NCBI GenBank assembly: GCA_018067045.1
Contig: JAGPVL010000022.1
Location: 52,865 to 116,864 of the forward strand
Length of the DNA stretch: 64,000 nucleotides
Direction of reading: 5' to 3'
Source of the DNA: Gammaproteobacteria bacterium
Lineage (GTDB): Bacteria; Pseudomonadota; Gammaproteobacteria; Pseudomonadales; Alcanivoracaceae
How positions within the stretch are numbered: position 1 is the first letter of the stretch; each line of letters opens with the position of its first letter. The notes beneath the pieces were generated by a model, which worked only from the letters and a program-made list of their open reading frames with translations, searched no databases and was not told where the DNA came from. Both the position numbers and the translations under genes were made by a program. This document shows, piece by piece, positions 45,035 through 54,660 of this stretch.

Positions 45035-46369
45035 ATGCAATTACGTCACGTCCGCTGCTGGCTAGCTGTCGGTTCATTGTCCCTTTGTTCGGTTCCGGCC
45101 TTTGCCAATATGGGTAATCTTGCGACTACCTATGGTGTGTTGCCAGGTGATGTTGCCTCTGCGCAGGCGTTGTCGCTTTTTAACAGCAGTGTATCTGCAA
45201 CGTATTACAATCCTGCTTATTTAACTCATGATCCGCGTGGCGAATTAACATTGGGTTTGTTGCATGGCGAGCAGGATTTAACGGCGAAATCTGTTTCAAA
45301 TAATGGCTATCAGGTGCGCGAGGGCGACACGTTAAAAAGCTCACCAACTCAACACGTGTTGATTGGTATGAAAACCGATCTGACATCTATTACTAAATAC
45401 GAACGACCTTTGTATTTTGGTTTTATGGCGGGCGTTGAAAAATATGGCGCGGAAATGATGGCGTTTAATTCCAACACGTCTTCTCAAGGGCAGTCATTAA
45501 CTTATGGTCGTGAGCCGTTGTTCCTGAATCTCGGCGGTGGTTTAGAGGTTATTGAGGGTTTAAGTCTGGGTTTATCCGCCCGCATTACGCTTCAAGCTGA
45601 AGCGAAAATGCGCACCAATAGCACGCTCGGTGGCACAACGGATAGCGAAGAAATTGCGGTAGCTGCCAAGCCGTCGATTCGTCCTATTGCTGGCTTGTCG
45701 GCTGATTTAGGAAAGTTGCTTTGCAGTGGCGACTGTTGGGCGAGCGGATTCGAAGTGGCGATGGCCTATCGTGCTTACTCGAATACCAGCACCAAGATCG
45801 ACGCTAATGCGATTATTCCTACGGTGATTAACGATCCCGGTTTATTTCTGCGCATCAATACACTGGATTCATACCAGCCTGACATTCTTGCTTTGGGCGT
45901 GCAGTATTCCGGTGATCGCTGGCGGGCAGGGGTTACCTTGGAGCAGCAGAACTGGTCTGATCTAGGTGGGGAATTGGAAAAAGATACTGTTAAAGATCAG
46001 GCGAATCTTGAGTTCAAAGATATTATTGTTCCGCGTATCGGCGGCGAATTCGAGCTGATGGATAACATCTTCCTAACAGGCGGTGTGGCGCTTGTTGAGT
46101 CTCCATTAAAGGGTAATCGTTCGCTTGATGTGAATTACTTTGATAATGATAAGACCATTGTCGGTCTTGGCGTGGCGATGGAATTCCAGAGCCCTCCTGT
46201 GTTGGCATTTCCGCTGCGCCTAGATTTTGGTTATCAGTACCAGCAATTAAAAGATCGTGATTTCGAACTGACCAATACTGATCCTCTCAATCCTTCGAAT
46301 CCTTACGAAACCGTGACGGCCGGTGGTGAAGTGAATGTCTTTACCGGTTCGTTAACGGTTAAGTTTTAA
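45035..46369 (+). CDS. FadL-like outer-membrane transport protein (copy B)
   Basis: This 444-residue paralogue of copy A has a signal peptide ending PAFA before NMGN, the NPA motif in YYNPAYLTHD, and the end GSLTVKF. Long runs are identical in both copies, for example DVNYFDNDKT. The Cys pair is kept as LLCSGDCWASG with one residue fewer between the cysteines. Divergence is even along the length, so the duplication is old and both copies look functional. The RBS GGAGAG sits before ATG 45035. A large lipoprotein follows by 11 bp. Confidence 0.88.
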   Translation: MQLRHVRCWLAVGSLSLCSVPAFANMGNLATTYGVLPGDVASAQALSLFNSSVSATYYNPAYLTHDPRGELTLGLLHGEQDLTAKSVSNNGYQVREGDTLKSSPTQHVLIGMKTDLTSITKYERPLYFGFMAGVEKYGAEMMAFNSNTSSQGQSLTYGREPLFLNLGGGLEVIEGLSLGLSARITLQAEAKMRTNSTLGGTTDSEEIAVAAKPSIRPIAGLSADLGKLLCSGDCWASGFEVAMAYRAYSNTSTKIDANAIIPTVINDPGLFLRINTLDSYQPDILALGVQYSGDRWRAGVTLEQQNWSDLGGELEKDTVKDQANLEFKDIIVPRIGGEFELMDNIFLTGGVALVESPLKGNRSLDVNYFDNDKTIVGLGVAMEFQSPPVLAFPLRLDFGYQYQQLKDRDFELTNTDPLNPSNPYETVTAGGEVNVFTGSLTVKF

Positions 46370-46380
46370 GGAGATCCGCG

Positions 46381-49300
46381 ATGAAAAAATTACTTCTATT
46401 GCCGGCTTCAATATTATTGTTGCAAGGTTGTGGCGATGAAACGGGGTTTAGCTATCCCGATCTGACGCCTAACGATTTAAGTTATATTTACCCAGCAAAG
46501 AATCAGCAGCAGGTTCCGCCGCGCGCTCCTGTGGTGGTGCGTTTCTCTAATCCGGTGAAAGCATTTGATTCATCAGATATGACGCAGCCAGAGGTCGACC
46601 AAGTTTTGGCAGACCTGCGTGCTGCAATTTCCGCTGAGGTTGTCTGGCAACGCGACAGTGATAGCGCTGCAGTGAGCTACAGTGTTGATCTGGTCGATTC
46701 AGATGACAGCGATGAGGGCTACGCAATTTATGGCTTTTCACTCGTTCCGCAGGCGCCCTTACAAACGGGTAAGAGTTACACCGTTGATTTAAGTGCACTG
46801 CAGACGGACAAGGGCACCGCCAATATTAATGGTGGGCCAATCGGTTATCAGATTCGTGGCGATAAATCAGGTCCACGCGCGGGTGCTATTACGCAAGAGC
46901 CGTTCATTGTAGAGCGTTTGATTCCTGATGACGGCGAGCTACCCGTTGTCGATTTCACCACCATGCGTGTGCAATTCAGTCATCCGCTTGATCTGACAAC
47001 GGTTAAGTATGGCGACACGGTGAGTTTAAAAGATGATGAGGGAAATGTTGTGCCCGCAAACGTCTTTGCCAATGGCGCAAAACTCACCGTTGATCCGATA
47101 GAAGATCTTGCGGCAGGGGTGAGTTATACGCTGGCGCTGACATCTGGCTTGCAAGACCTTTACGGTGAAGCCATTGCGGATGTCGAGTGGTCTGCTACGC
47201 CAAAGAGCACGCATCCGCGTTCTGCGTTAGCGCAGCGTGCCGATACGTCCAGCGATGATGCGCTCACGCAATGCGATAAAACGGCGGACGGCGTGTTGCT
47301 GTCAGGTTTAACGGGTGATGCGATTAACTGTGTGCCGGTACGAGCCGTATTGCTTGGTAATGATACGGCGGCGCAAACGAGTGGCAATTTGTTTGCTGAG
47401 CTAGCCTATATTCCACGATTTGAAGACGCGACGCCGCTGCGTATTGAAAAAGGCACGTTACTTAACGGGGCGTCCATTGAGGTGCTAGTGGCCGGCGAGG
47501 TGCCGTTAACGATTGATACCAATAGCGATGGCATTCCTGATACGGCACTGGAAACCGGTAATATTTCAGTTGCCTTTATTGCTGACGCCAGTGGCTACCT
47601 CATTAAAAACCCGTTTACCAATAAACCGGATCAGCCGCGCCATGTGCGCCTTTGGCTTGACCTTGCCATGAACGCGGAAGTATCTCCTGCGAACGGCGCG
47701 TTTAGTCAGGACTTGCTTCACGTTGAAGTGGTTGGCACAGCAATTGTAAACAACGGCAAGATGGTTATTGATGCGATCGGCGTGGTTGAGCCCCGCGTAC
47801 TGGGCCTTGAAGATTCATATGGGGTGTTAAGTTTCCATATGGAATCTTATGAAGACCCTAATGATGCCCCCGCGCCGGTTGTTGATGCGGAACTGCCTTT
47901 TGTACAGTCGTGGATGCCGAACGATAACGCCGCGATGCAGCGTCCTGGCGATCCGATTATTATTAACTTTAATGAGCCAATGGATGTGTCGTCGCTTGAA
48001 CAAAGCGGGGCCTTAGCGCTGACGAGAAATGGCAGCGCTGAGCCGTTTGATTGGTCGTTTGATGGCAGCACTTTAGTGATTCGCCCGCAAGGCGGCCTCG
48101 ATTTTTCAGCAGGCGGTGCGGATGTAACCTACGCGGTTGCGCTGACCTCTATGCTGCGAGATCTGTCCGGAAATCAGCTTGATCAGGACTATGATTTGTC
48201 CTTCGTGATGCCGACGTATTTTGGCTCAGGTAATCGCGCGGCAATTGCCACGTCTACCTATCCAGGTTATCCCTGTGCGATTGAGTCGGGCACCATGAAT
48301 CTCGCGGCGAACAGCCATGGCCGTTGTCGTGGCGGTGACGTCTCGGGCGTCTCTCAGGATGATGTATTGCCGGTGACGACGTTGCCAGAAAATCGCGCCA
48401 TTCACGTTCAGTTTTCGCAAGCGATGGATCCGGCCAGTTTTGTTGTTGGTGAGAATTGCGGTGAGGGGACGTTCCGTGTTGAGCAAGTCGACAATAGCGG
48501 TAACTGTGTTTCAGTGGTGCCGGGGGAGCTCGACCTGAATGCTCGGACCTTGCGTTTTATGCCCCATGAACCATGGCAGCAAGGTCAGCTGTATCATTAC
48601 GTGATGGCGTCCGTAGGCAATAGCTTTACGTCGGCTTCATGTGGCGTCGGAGCCGTTTGCACAACTTATCAGTACCCATTGCAGACGGTGGTACTGGAAG
48701 GGCGGGCAGCCAATGTTGGTGGGCCGGATATGAATATTTATTTCCGCGGTGCCGCGCCAGTGACAAATGTGTTCCAGACACTCCAGAATTTGCCGACGCT
48801 CGATACTAATGCCAATTATGCGTTGGAGGCTGGCGAAGGATCTCCCCAGCCTGACCCAGATAATGCCGGGCAGTTCTTGACGCCGTTGAACAGTACTAAG
48901 CTAGAAGTGAGAGGGCGCGGTGGGCTGCTGCAAAGCATTAATTTAGGTTGTCATCCGGACGATGCGCCCTGTGATGACAAAAAGTACATATATCTAACCG
49001 GCGCACTAACAGCTGATGTGGTCGGCTATGATTCTGTAGCAGGTGGTATTCAGGTGTTGATTTACCCAACGGTGTTGGTGACGACATCGTTGAATACGTT
49101 TGCTGATATTCTGATTGCAGGTGAATCGGAGATTCCGACCGGCCCGCAGGTGATGCGTATTCGTTATGCGGGGAGTGGTGCGAGTGCGCAGCCCGTTAAC
49201 GGCTATATCCGTACCAATGCAGAGGGCGTCACCGTGCTCGACATCACTCTCGACGTCTACCTTGATGCGCCGGAGCTTGAGCCGCATGCGCTGGGTTTAA

Positions 49301-49533
49301 CCATGTCTCACGATCTGCACAGCTATCCGTTGTCATTGCAGCTATCTGGCCCGGTCACCTTGCTCGAAGATGGCCGTATGATTATTGAGCAAGCAAACGT
49401 GGTGGCCTCTACAGACATTGATGTGTCCATTGGTCTTGAGCTGTTTGGGGCACTGATAGGTGCAGCCAATATGCAGCTGGGAATCCCTGAGGGCGGCATT
49501 GCGTTGCGTTACTTGGGAGCTCCTATGCGTTAA
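46381..49533 (+). CDS. Large Ig-like (Big_5/SbsA-type) lipoprotein (copy B)
   Basis: This 1050-residue paralogue of copy A has the lipobox LLLQGC (C17, Gly at +2). It shows the same order of four Big_5-like domains (VVVRFSNPV, MRVQFSHPL, IIINFNEPMD, IHVQFSQAMD) and the same unnamed C-terminal module (IYLTGALTADVVG, LDVYLDAPELEPHAL). Four cysteine pairs are conserved with copy A. A calcium-like loop NSDGIPDT occurs near residue 382. A long palindromic terminator follows. It most likely works with the FadL-like protein encoded just upstream. Confidence 0.85.
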   Translation: MKKLLLLPASILLLQGCGDETGFSYPDLTPNDLSYIYPAKNQQQVPPRAPVVVRFSNPVKAFDSSDMTQPEVDQVLADLRAAISAEVVWQRDSDSAAVSYSVDLVDSDDSDEGYAIYGFSLVPQAPLQTGKSYTVDLSALQTDKGTANINGGPIGYQIRGDKSGPRAGAITQEPFIVERLIPDDGELPVVDFTTMRVQFSHPLDLTTVKYGDTVSLKDDEGNVVPANVFANGAKLTVDPIEDLAAGVSYTLALTSGLQDLYGEAIADVEWSATPKSTHPRSALAQRADTSSDDALTQCDKTADGVLLSGLTGDAINCVPVRAVLLGNDTAAQTSGNLFAELAYIPRFEDATPLRIEKGTLLNGASIEVLVAGEVPLTIDTNSDGIPDTALETGNISVAFIADASGYLIKNPFTNKPDQPRHVRLWLDLAMNAEVSPANGAFSQDLLHVEVVGTAIVNNGKMVIDAIGVVEPRVLGLEDSYGVLSFHMESYEDPNDAPAPVVDAELPFVQSWMPNDNAAMQRPGDPIIINFNEPMDVSSLEQSGALALTRNGSAEPFDWSFDGSTLVIRPQGGLDFSAGGADVTYAVALTSMLRDLSGNQLDQDYDLSFVMPTYFGSGNRAAIATSTYPGYPCAIESGTMNLAANSHGRCRGGDVSGVSQDDVLPVTTLPENRAIHVQFSQAMDPASFVVGENCGEGTFRVEQVDNSGNCVSVVPGELDLNARTLRFMPHEPWQQGQLYHYVMASVGNSFTSASCGVGAVCTTYQYPLQTVVLEGRAANVGGPDMNIYFRGAAPVTNVFQTLQNLPTLDTNANYALEAGEGSPQPDPDNAGQFLTPLNSTKLEVRGRGGLLQSINLGCHPDDAPCDDKKYIYLTGALTADVVGYDSVAGGIQVLIYPTVLVTTSLNTFADILIAGESEIPTGPQVMRIRYAGSGASAQPVNGYIRTNAEGVTVLDITLDVYLDAPELEPHALGLTMSHDLHSYPLSLQLSGPVTLLEDGRMIIEQANVVASTDIDVSIGLELFGALIGAANMQLGIPEGGIALRYLGAPMR

Positions 49534-49567
49534 GCCCATACGCTAGATCTGCAGCGGTATGGTAGAG

Positions 49568-49605
49568 AACGAGAAAGGCCGAGCAATTGCTCGGCCTTTC
49601 TCGTT
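49568..49605. terminator. 38-bp perfect palindrome, terminator
   Basis: AACGAGAAAGGCCGAGCAA (49568-49586) is followed without a loop by its exact complement (49587-49605), making a 19-bp-arm palindrome 35 bp after the lipoprotein stop. TTTCTCGTTT gives the U-rich end of a terminator; it would act in both directions. Confidence 0.85.
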
Positions 49606-49782
49606 TGGGAATTGCTGGAGTGTGTGTAGTGGCAGTGCCTGTAAAAGCGAGTTCGTGACCTGCGGGTCTGGACGTAAAGTCGACTTTTTACGCACGGAAC
49701 GGTCGACCAACCTATGCCCCCGCCGTCGACCTCAGTACAATGCTCCCTTTTTATAACGATTAGTCTAACGACTGGGTGCAAG

Positions 49783-50859
49783 ATGGGTCATCAAACTCCC
49801 CTTTACGATGTTCACGTGGCGGCTGGCGGCAAAATTGTCGATTTCGGCGGCTGGGACATGCCGATTCACTATGGTTCCCAGCTCGAAGAGCACCATATTG
49901 TGCGCCGTGCGGCAGGGATGTTCGACGTTTCCCATATGACCGTGGTTGATGTGCGTGGCGCTGGCGCAACGGACTACCTGCTGCGTTTATTGGCCAATGA
50001 CGTGACCCGTATCCCGGTCGGTAAGGCGCTGTACTCCGGCATGCTGAACGAGGCCGGTGGCGTGATTGATGATTTGATCGTGTATCGCCGTGAAGACGAT
50101 TATCGTCTCGTCGTGAACTGTGGTACCCGTGAAAAAGACCTCGCTTGGATGGAAAAGCAGTCCGGTGGGTTTGCCGTGGACATCCAAGAACGCCCCGAAA
50201 TGGCCATGATCGCGGTGCAAGGGCCTGAAGCTCGTGCCGCCGTAGCAAAGGTGTTGGACGCAGACATGGCCGCCGCCAGTGCTGATTTAAACGTATTTTC
50301 TTTTGCCGACGTGAGCGATTGGATGATCGCGCGTACGGGTTATACCGGCGAAGACGGCGTCGAAATTATGTTGCCGGGCGAGCAGGCTGTGGCGCTGTGG
50401 CAGGCCCTCGTGGAGGCTGGTGTGGCGCCGTGTGGGCTTGGTGCGCGCGATACGCTGCGCCTTGAAGCGGGCATGAACTTATACGGCAATGATATGGACG
50501 AGTCTGTTTCGCCGCTTGAGGCGAACATGGGCTGGACCCTAGTTTTTAATGAGCGTGACTTTATTGGTCGTGAGGCGTTAGAAAAGCAGCGCGAAGCGGG
50601 ACACTCTGAGCTAGTCGGTTTGGTGATGGAGGAAAAAGGGGTGCTGCGCGCTCATCAAAAAGTCATCACTGATCAAGGCGAAGGCGAAATCACCAGTGGC
50701 ACGTTCTCACCAACGCTTGGTTATTCCGTTGCGTTGGCCCGTGTGCCCGCCGGTAGTAGTGGCACCGCTCAGGTTGAAATGCGTAAAAAGCTGAACACGG
50801 TCACCTTGGTGCGGGCGCCGTTTGTTCGCAATGGCGTGAAAGTGTTTAAGCCTGTTTGA
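49783..50859 (+). CDS. gcvT: Glycine cleavage system T protein (aminomethyltransferase)
   Basis: GcvT transfers the methylene group from the lipoyl arm of GcvH to tetrahydrofolate. The 358-residue protein has [41 protein letters not shown] and the conserved [14 protein letters not shown]. Frame is open to 49714, but the ATG at 49783 follows a good start context and gives the family N terminus. It heads gcvT-gcvH-gcvPA-gcvPB. No glycine riboswitch pattern was recognised in the 180 bp between the palindrome and this gene. Confidence 0.96.
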   Translation: MGHQTPLYDVHVAAGGKIVDFGGWDMPIHYGSQLEEHHIVRRAAGMFDVSHMTVVDVRGAGATDYLLRLLANDVTRIPVGKALYSGMLNEAGGVIDDLIVYRREDDYRLVVNCGTREKDLAWMEKQSGGFAVDIQERPEMAMIAVQGPEARAAVAKVLDADMAAASADLNVFSFADVSDWMIARTGYTGEDGVEIMLPGEQAVALWQALVEAGVAPCGLGARDTLRLEAGMNLYGNDMDESVSPLEANMGWTLVFNERDFIGREALEKQREAGHSELVGLVMEEKGVLRAHQKVITDQGEGEITSGTFSPTLGYSVALARVPAGSSGTAQVEMRKKLNTVTLVRAPFVRNGVKVFKPV

Positions 50860-50956
50860 TTCATAGCGCTCATTTTGCGGCGCTGAGTTATTGAGTACGA
50901 GTCATTTAATAATAGTGTGTATCTGAAGATATAGTCTGAACGAAAAGGATCGAGAG

Positions 50957-51346
50957 ATGAGCAATATCCCAACTGAATTACGTTATGTTTCCAGCCACGA
51001 ATGGGTTCGTTTAGAGGACGACGGCACTGCTTATGTCGGCATCAGCGAGCACGCCCAAGAAGCGATGGGCGACCTTGTTTATGTTGAGCTGCCAGAAGTC
51101 GGCGTAGTGTTTGCTGCCGGCGATGAGTCGGGTGTTGTTGAATCCGTTAAGGCCGCGTCTGATATTTATGCGCCGGTTGCGGGCGAAGTGGTTGCCATTA
51201 ACGAGCGTCTTGAAGACGAACCTGAATTGGTGAATAGCGATTGCTATGGTGATGGCTGGCTCTACCAAATTAAAGTGAACGATGCCGATGAAGTGGATGG
51301 CCTGCTATCCGCGAGCGATTATGCTGCTGAAATTGAAGCAGAGTAA
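50957..51346 (+). CDS. gcvH: Glycine cleavage system H protein
   Basis: This 129-residue lipoyl carrier has the lipoylation lysine in [19 protein letters not shown] and the conserved [14 protein letters not shown] start. It shuttles the aminomethyl group between P and T proteins. AAAGGATCGAGAG precedes ATG 50957. It lies 97 bp after gcvT, and gcvPA follows after 138 bp. Confidence 0.97.
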   Translation: MSNIPTELRYVSSHEWVRLEDDGTAYVGISEHAQEAMGDLVYVELPEVGVVFAAGDESGVVESVKAASDIYAPVAGEVVAINERLEDEPELVNSDCYGDGWLYQIKVNDADEVDGLLSASDYAAEIEAE

Positions 51347-51484
51347 TTTGGTGTCGACGACTATTTCCTGGATTTGCGCAGTGCATATTTTTCACGTGTA
51401 GATGCGCAATGGTCTTGTCGGTTGAGCGCTCGCCGATAAGACGCCGAGATTTTCTTTTTTAAGACTTGCCGAGTTAGCGAACCC

Positions 51485-52852
51485 ATGCCCTATATTCCTC
51501 ATACCTCCGACGACGTTCAGGCAATGCTAGACACCATTGGTGCCGCGAGCATTGAAGATCTGTTTGATGAAATCCCTGCCCATTTAAAAGCAGGCCAGCT
51601 GGAGAAATTACCAGATGGCTTGTCTGAGATGGAGGCGACTGCGCGCATGGCGGCGCGCGCCAAGCAGGATGAGGGCGCGCAGTGTTTTATCGGCGCGGGA
51701 GCCTATGAGCACCATATTCCGGCGGCGGTGTGGGAGCTGGCGACGCGCGGTGAATTTTATACGGCGTATACGCCGTATCAGGCGGAAGCCAGTCAAGGCA
51801 CGTTGCAGGTTATTTACGAATATCAAAGTATGATTGCACACCTGACCGGTATGGACGTCAGTAATGCGTCTGTTTACGACGGCGCTTCGGGTCTGGGCGA
51901 AGCGGTGCTGATGGCGTTGCGCGCAAATCGCAAATCGAAATCACATCGCGTGTTGATGCCACAAACGGTCAATCCGTTATATCGCTCTGCCACCCATGCG
52001 GTGGTACACAACCAAGGTGTTGAAATTGTCGAGGTGCCTTTTTGCAGCGAGCAGGGTACAACTCTGCTGGAATCACTTAAGCAGTACGAAGGTGAAGACT
52101 ACGCCGCGCTTGTGATCGCACAGCCAAACTTTTTTGGTTCGCTCGAAGATGTTGATGCGTTAACCAACTGGGCCCAGGCCAATGGCATGCTGGCCATTGC
52201 GGTGGTTAACCCGACGTCGCTTGCGTTGCTGAAGCCGCCGGGACAATGGGGCGACAATGGCGTCGATATTGTTGTCGGTGAAGGTCAGCCATTAGGCGTG
52301 CCGCTTTCATCCGGCGGGCCTTATTTTGGCTTTATGTGCTGCGCGCAAAAGCATGTTCGACAAATGCCAGGCCGTATTATTGGCTGCACGGTTGATCTCG
52401 AGGGCAAGCGCGGTTTTACGTTGACCTTGCAGGCCCGCGAGCAACATATTCGTCGTTCGAAGGCGACATCTAATATTTGTACTAACCAAGGTTTGGCTAT
52501 GACCGCTGCGACGATTTATATGTCGTTGTTGGGTCCCGACGGATTGGCAAGCGTTGCTGGGCATTGCCATGTAAACACGCAGCTGCTGGCAGAAAAGTTG
52601 TGTGCGATTGCTGGTGTGAAAAAAGTATTCTCCGCGCCAACTTTCCATGAAGTGGTTATTGAGCTGCCGAAGGCGGCGGCGCCTGTGCTGGCGGCGTTGG
52701 CGCAGAAGAATATTCTCGCGGGTATATCGCTGGCGCAAGATTACGCTATGCCAAATGCTATATTGGTTTGTGTTACCGAAACGAAAACAGAGCAAGATCT
52801 TGATGCCTATGCGCAAGCATTAGCAGCAGTATTGGCGGAGGTGTCAGCATGA
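51485..52852 (+). CDS. gcvPA: Glycine dehydrogenase (decarboxylating) subunit 1
   Basis: This is the alpha subunit of a two-subunit P-protein: 455 residues, beginning [15 protein letters not shown], with [13 protein letters not shown] and [15 protein letters not shown], then [13 protein letters not shown], and [10 protein letters not shown]. The alpha subunit lacks the PLP lysine, which lies in gcvPB. The overlap with gcvPB is ATGA. Many gammaproteobacteria, including E. coli, have the fused single-chain form instead, so the split form is notable. Confidence 0.96.
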   Translation: MPYIPHTSDDVQAMLDTIGAASIEDLFDEIPAHLKAGQLEKLPDGLSEMEATARMAARAKQDEGAQCFIGAGAYEHHIPAAVWELATRGEFYTAYTPYQAEASQGTLQVIYEYQSMIAHLTGMDVSNASVYDGASGLGEAVLMALRANRKSKSHRVLMPQTVNPLYRSATHAVVHNQGVEIVEVPFCSEQGTTLLESLKQYEGEDYAALVIAQPNFFGSLEDVDALTNWAQANGMLAIAVVNPTSLALLKPPGQWGDNGVDIVVGEGQPLGVPLSSGGPYFGFMCCAQKHVRQMPGRIIGCTVDLEGKRGFTLTLQAREQHIRRSKATSNICTNQGLAMTAATIYMSLLGPDGLASVAGHCHVNTQLLAEKLCAIAGVKKVFSAPTFHEVVIELPKAAAPVLAALAQKNILAGISLAQDYAMPNAILVCVTETKTEQDLDAYAQALAAVLAEVSA

Positions 52853-54312
52853 ACGTAAATTCATTGATCTTTGAGCTGTCTCATCAAGGTCGTGCAGCTA
52901 GCGCACAGGCGCCTAAGCCAGTATCTGAAGATAAGCTGGGGGCGATCCCTGCTCACTTGCGTCGTCAGGAAAAGCCCGCGTTGCCGCAGGTATCTGAAAT
53001 GCAGGTGGTGCGTCACTACACGAATCTGTCGACCAAAAACTTCGCTATCGATAAGCAGTTCTATCCGCTTGGCTCTTGCACGATGAAGTACAACCCTCGC
53101 GGCGCCAATCGTGCGGCGATGTTGCCCGGATTTTTGCAGCGTCATCCATTGGCACCAGAAAGTCATAGCCAAGGTTTCCTGGCGTGCTTGTTTGATTTGC
53201 AGGAATTTTTGAAAGAAGTTACTGGTATGAAAGGCGTTTCATTGACGCCGATGGCGGGCGCGCAGGGCGAGTTTGCCGGTGTTGCTATGATTCGTGCTTA
53301 CCACGAAGCGCGCGGCGACGAAGCCCGCACGGAAATTCTTGTACCGCAGGCGGCGCACGGCACTAATCCGGCGACGGCAGTAATGTGCGGTTATAAGGTG
53401 CGTGAAGTGCCGGTTAACGATGAAGGCGATGTTGATCTCGAGGCGTTGAAGGCGGCGTGCGGTCCGAACACGGCGGGCTTGATGATGACCAACCCTTCTA
53501 CTTGTGGTGTTTTCGAACGCGAAATCGAAGCGATTGCCAGAGCGGTGCACGAAGCGGGCGGATTGCTTTATTACGATGGCGCCAACCTCAATGCGATTCT
53601 CGGCAAGGTACGCCCGGGGGATATGGGCTTCGACGTTATCCATATGAATCTGCATAAAACCTTCGCTACTCCGCACGGCGGCGGTGGCCCTGGCGCCGGC
53701 CCGGTTGGTGTCTCCGAGCGTTTATTGCCCTATCTGCCTACGCCAATGGCGGGTAAGACAGACGATGGTTATAAATGGTTAGGTGAGGAGACGTTGCCAG
53801 AAACCATTGGCCGCTTGTCAGCGTTTATGGGTAATGCGGGCGTTCTATTGCGCGCCTATTTTTATGCCATCGTGCTGGGTCGTGAGGGAATGATTCGTGT
53901 TGGCGAATATTCCACGTTGGCAGCAAACTATTTGTTGAAGCGTCTGCAAGATGTGGGCTGTACTGCGGCGTATCCCGATCGTCGTGCGAGCCATGAGTTT
54001 ATTTTGACGTTTGCCAAAGAAGCGAAAGCTTACGGTGTATCAGCGATGGATATGGCCAAGCGTTTACTTGATTACAATCAGCACGCGCCGACAACTTACT
54101 TTCCTCTGTTGGTGCCGGAGTGCTTTTTGATTGAGCCGACGGAAACGGAAGCAAAGGAAGCGCTAGATGAATTCGTCGACGCGATGGAAAACATTATGCG
54201 TGAGGCGAAGGAAAGCCCTGAGTTGTTGCATGGTGCGCCATATACCCAACCGGTACGTCGTTTAGATGACGTAAAAGCTGCGCGTGAGTTGGATCTTGTT
54301 TGGCGCAAGTAA
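52849..54312 (+). CDS. gcvPB: Glycine dehydrogenase (decarboxylating) subunit 2
   Basis: The 487-residue beta subunit of the split P-protein carries the PLP-binding lysine in [20 protein letters not shown]. The segments [20 protein letters not shown] and [17 protein letters not shown] [11 protein letters not shown] region ([11 protein letters not shown]) are typical. It decarboxylates glycine with gcvPA and passes the aminomethyl group to GcvH. It starts within the gcvPA stop codon and is closed by a strong terminator. Confidence 0.97.
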   Translation: MNVNSLIFELSHQGRAASAQAPKPVSEDKLGAIPAHLRRQEKPALPQVSEMQVVRHYTNLSTKNFAIDKQFYPLGSCTMKYNPRGANRAAMLPGFLQRHPLAPESHSQGFLACLFDLQEFLKEVTGMKGVSLTPMAGAQGEFAGVAMIRAYHEARGDEARTEILVPQAAHGTNPATAVMCGYKVREVPVNDEGDVDLEALKAACGPNTAGLMMTNPSTCGVFEREIEAIARAVHEAGGLLYYDGANLNAILGKVRPGDMGFDVIHMNLHKTFATPHGGGGPGAGPVGVSERLLPYLPTPMAGKTDDGYKWLGEETLPETIGRLSAFMGNAGVLLRAYFYAIVLGREGMIRVGEYSTLAANYLLKRLQDVGCTAAYPDRRASHEFILTFAKEAKAYGVSAMDMAKRLLDYNQHAPTTYFPLLVPECFLIEPTETEAKEALDEFVDAMENIMREAKESPELLHGAPYTQPVRRLDDVKAARELDLVWRK

Positions 54313-54363
54313 ATCGCTAAGCGACGTTCGGTGCGCGTAATTATTGGACTTCAGTAATGTAAT

Positions 54364-54399
54364 AAAAAAAGGGGCCTCTTTGTGAGGCCCCTTTTTTTT
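54364..54399 (+). terminator. Rho-independent terminator after gcvPB
   Basis: AAAAGGGGCCTC (54367-54378) pairs with GAGGCCCCTTTT (54384-54395), a 12-bp stem with a TTTGT loop, and the T run continues to 54399. It ends the glycine cleavage operon. Confidence 0.93.
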
Positions 54400-54599
54400 G
54401 TGCTGAGCTGGGAAAGCAATTCATACGGACGCTTCTTTGGCGCTTTACCCTAGAAGCATGGTTGGAGGATGCGAAGCCTAACTAAGACTTTCTACTGGTT
54501 GAAGGATGCTGTGGTTTCTCCAAGATACGCTGTGTATGTGGTCTTGTGTGGCAAATATGTGCGCTAGTTGCCGCGAAGATAGATATATATAGAATAGTG

Positions 54600-54632
54600 T
54601 CCCAAGCATTTTCACACAGAGAATGCTTGGGA
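54600..54632. promoter_or_regulatory. Perfect inverted repeat upstream of the small outer-membrane barrel
   Basis: TCCCAAGCATT (54600-54610) and AATGCTTGGGA (54622-54632) are an 11-bp perfect inverted repeat with an 11-nt loop, 28 bp before the ATG of the barrel gene. There is no T tract after it, so it may be a regulator binding site or a 5'-UTR stability hairpin rather than a terminator. Confidence 0.55.
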
Positions 54633-54660
54633 TACTAAATTGGGATTGGGAGACAAAGGA

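Noticed and set aside
49606..49782. Possible glycine riboswitch upstream of gcvT
   Set aside because: I looked for the paired aptamer pattern and did not find it; only a covariance search could settle this.
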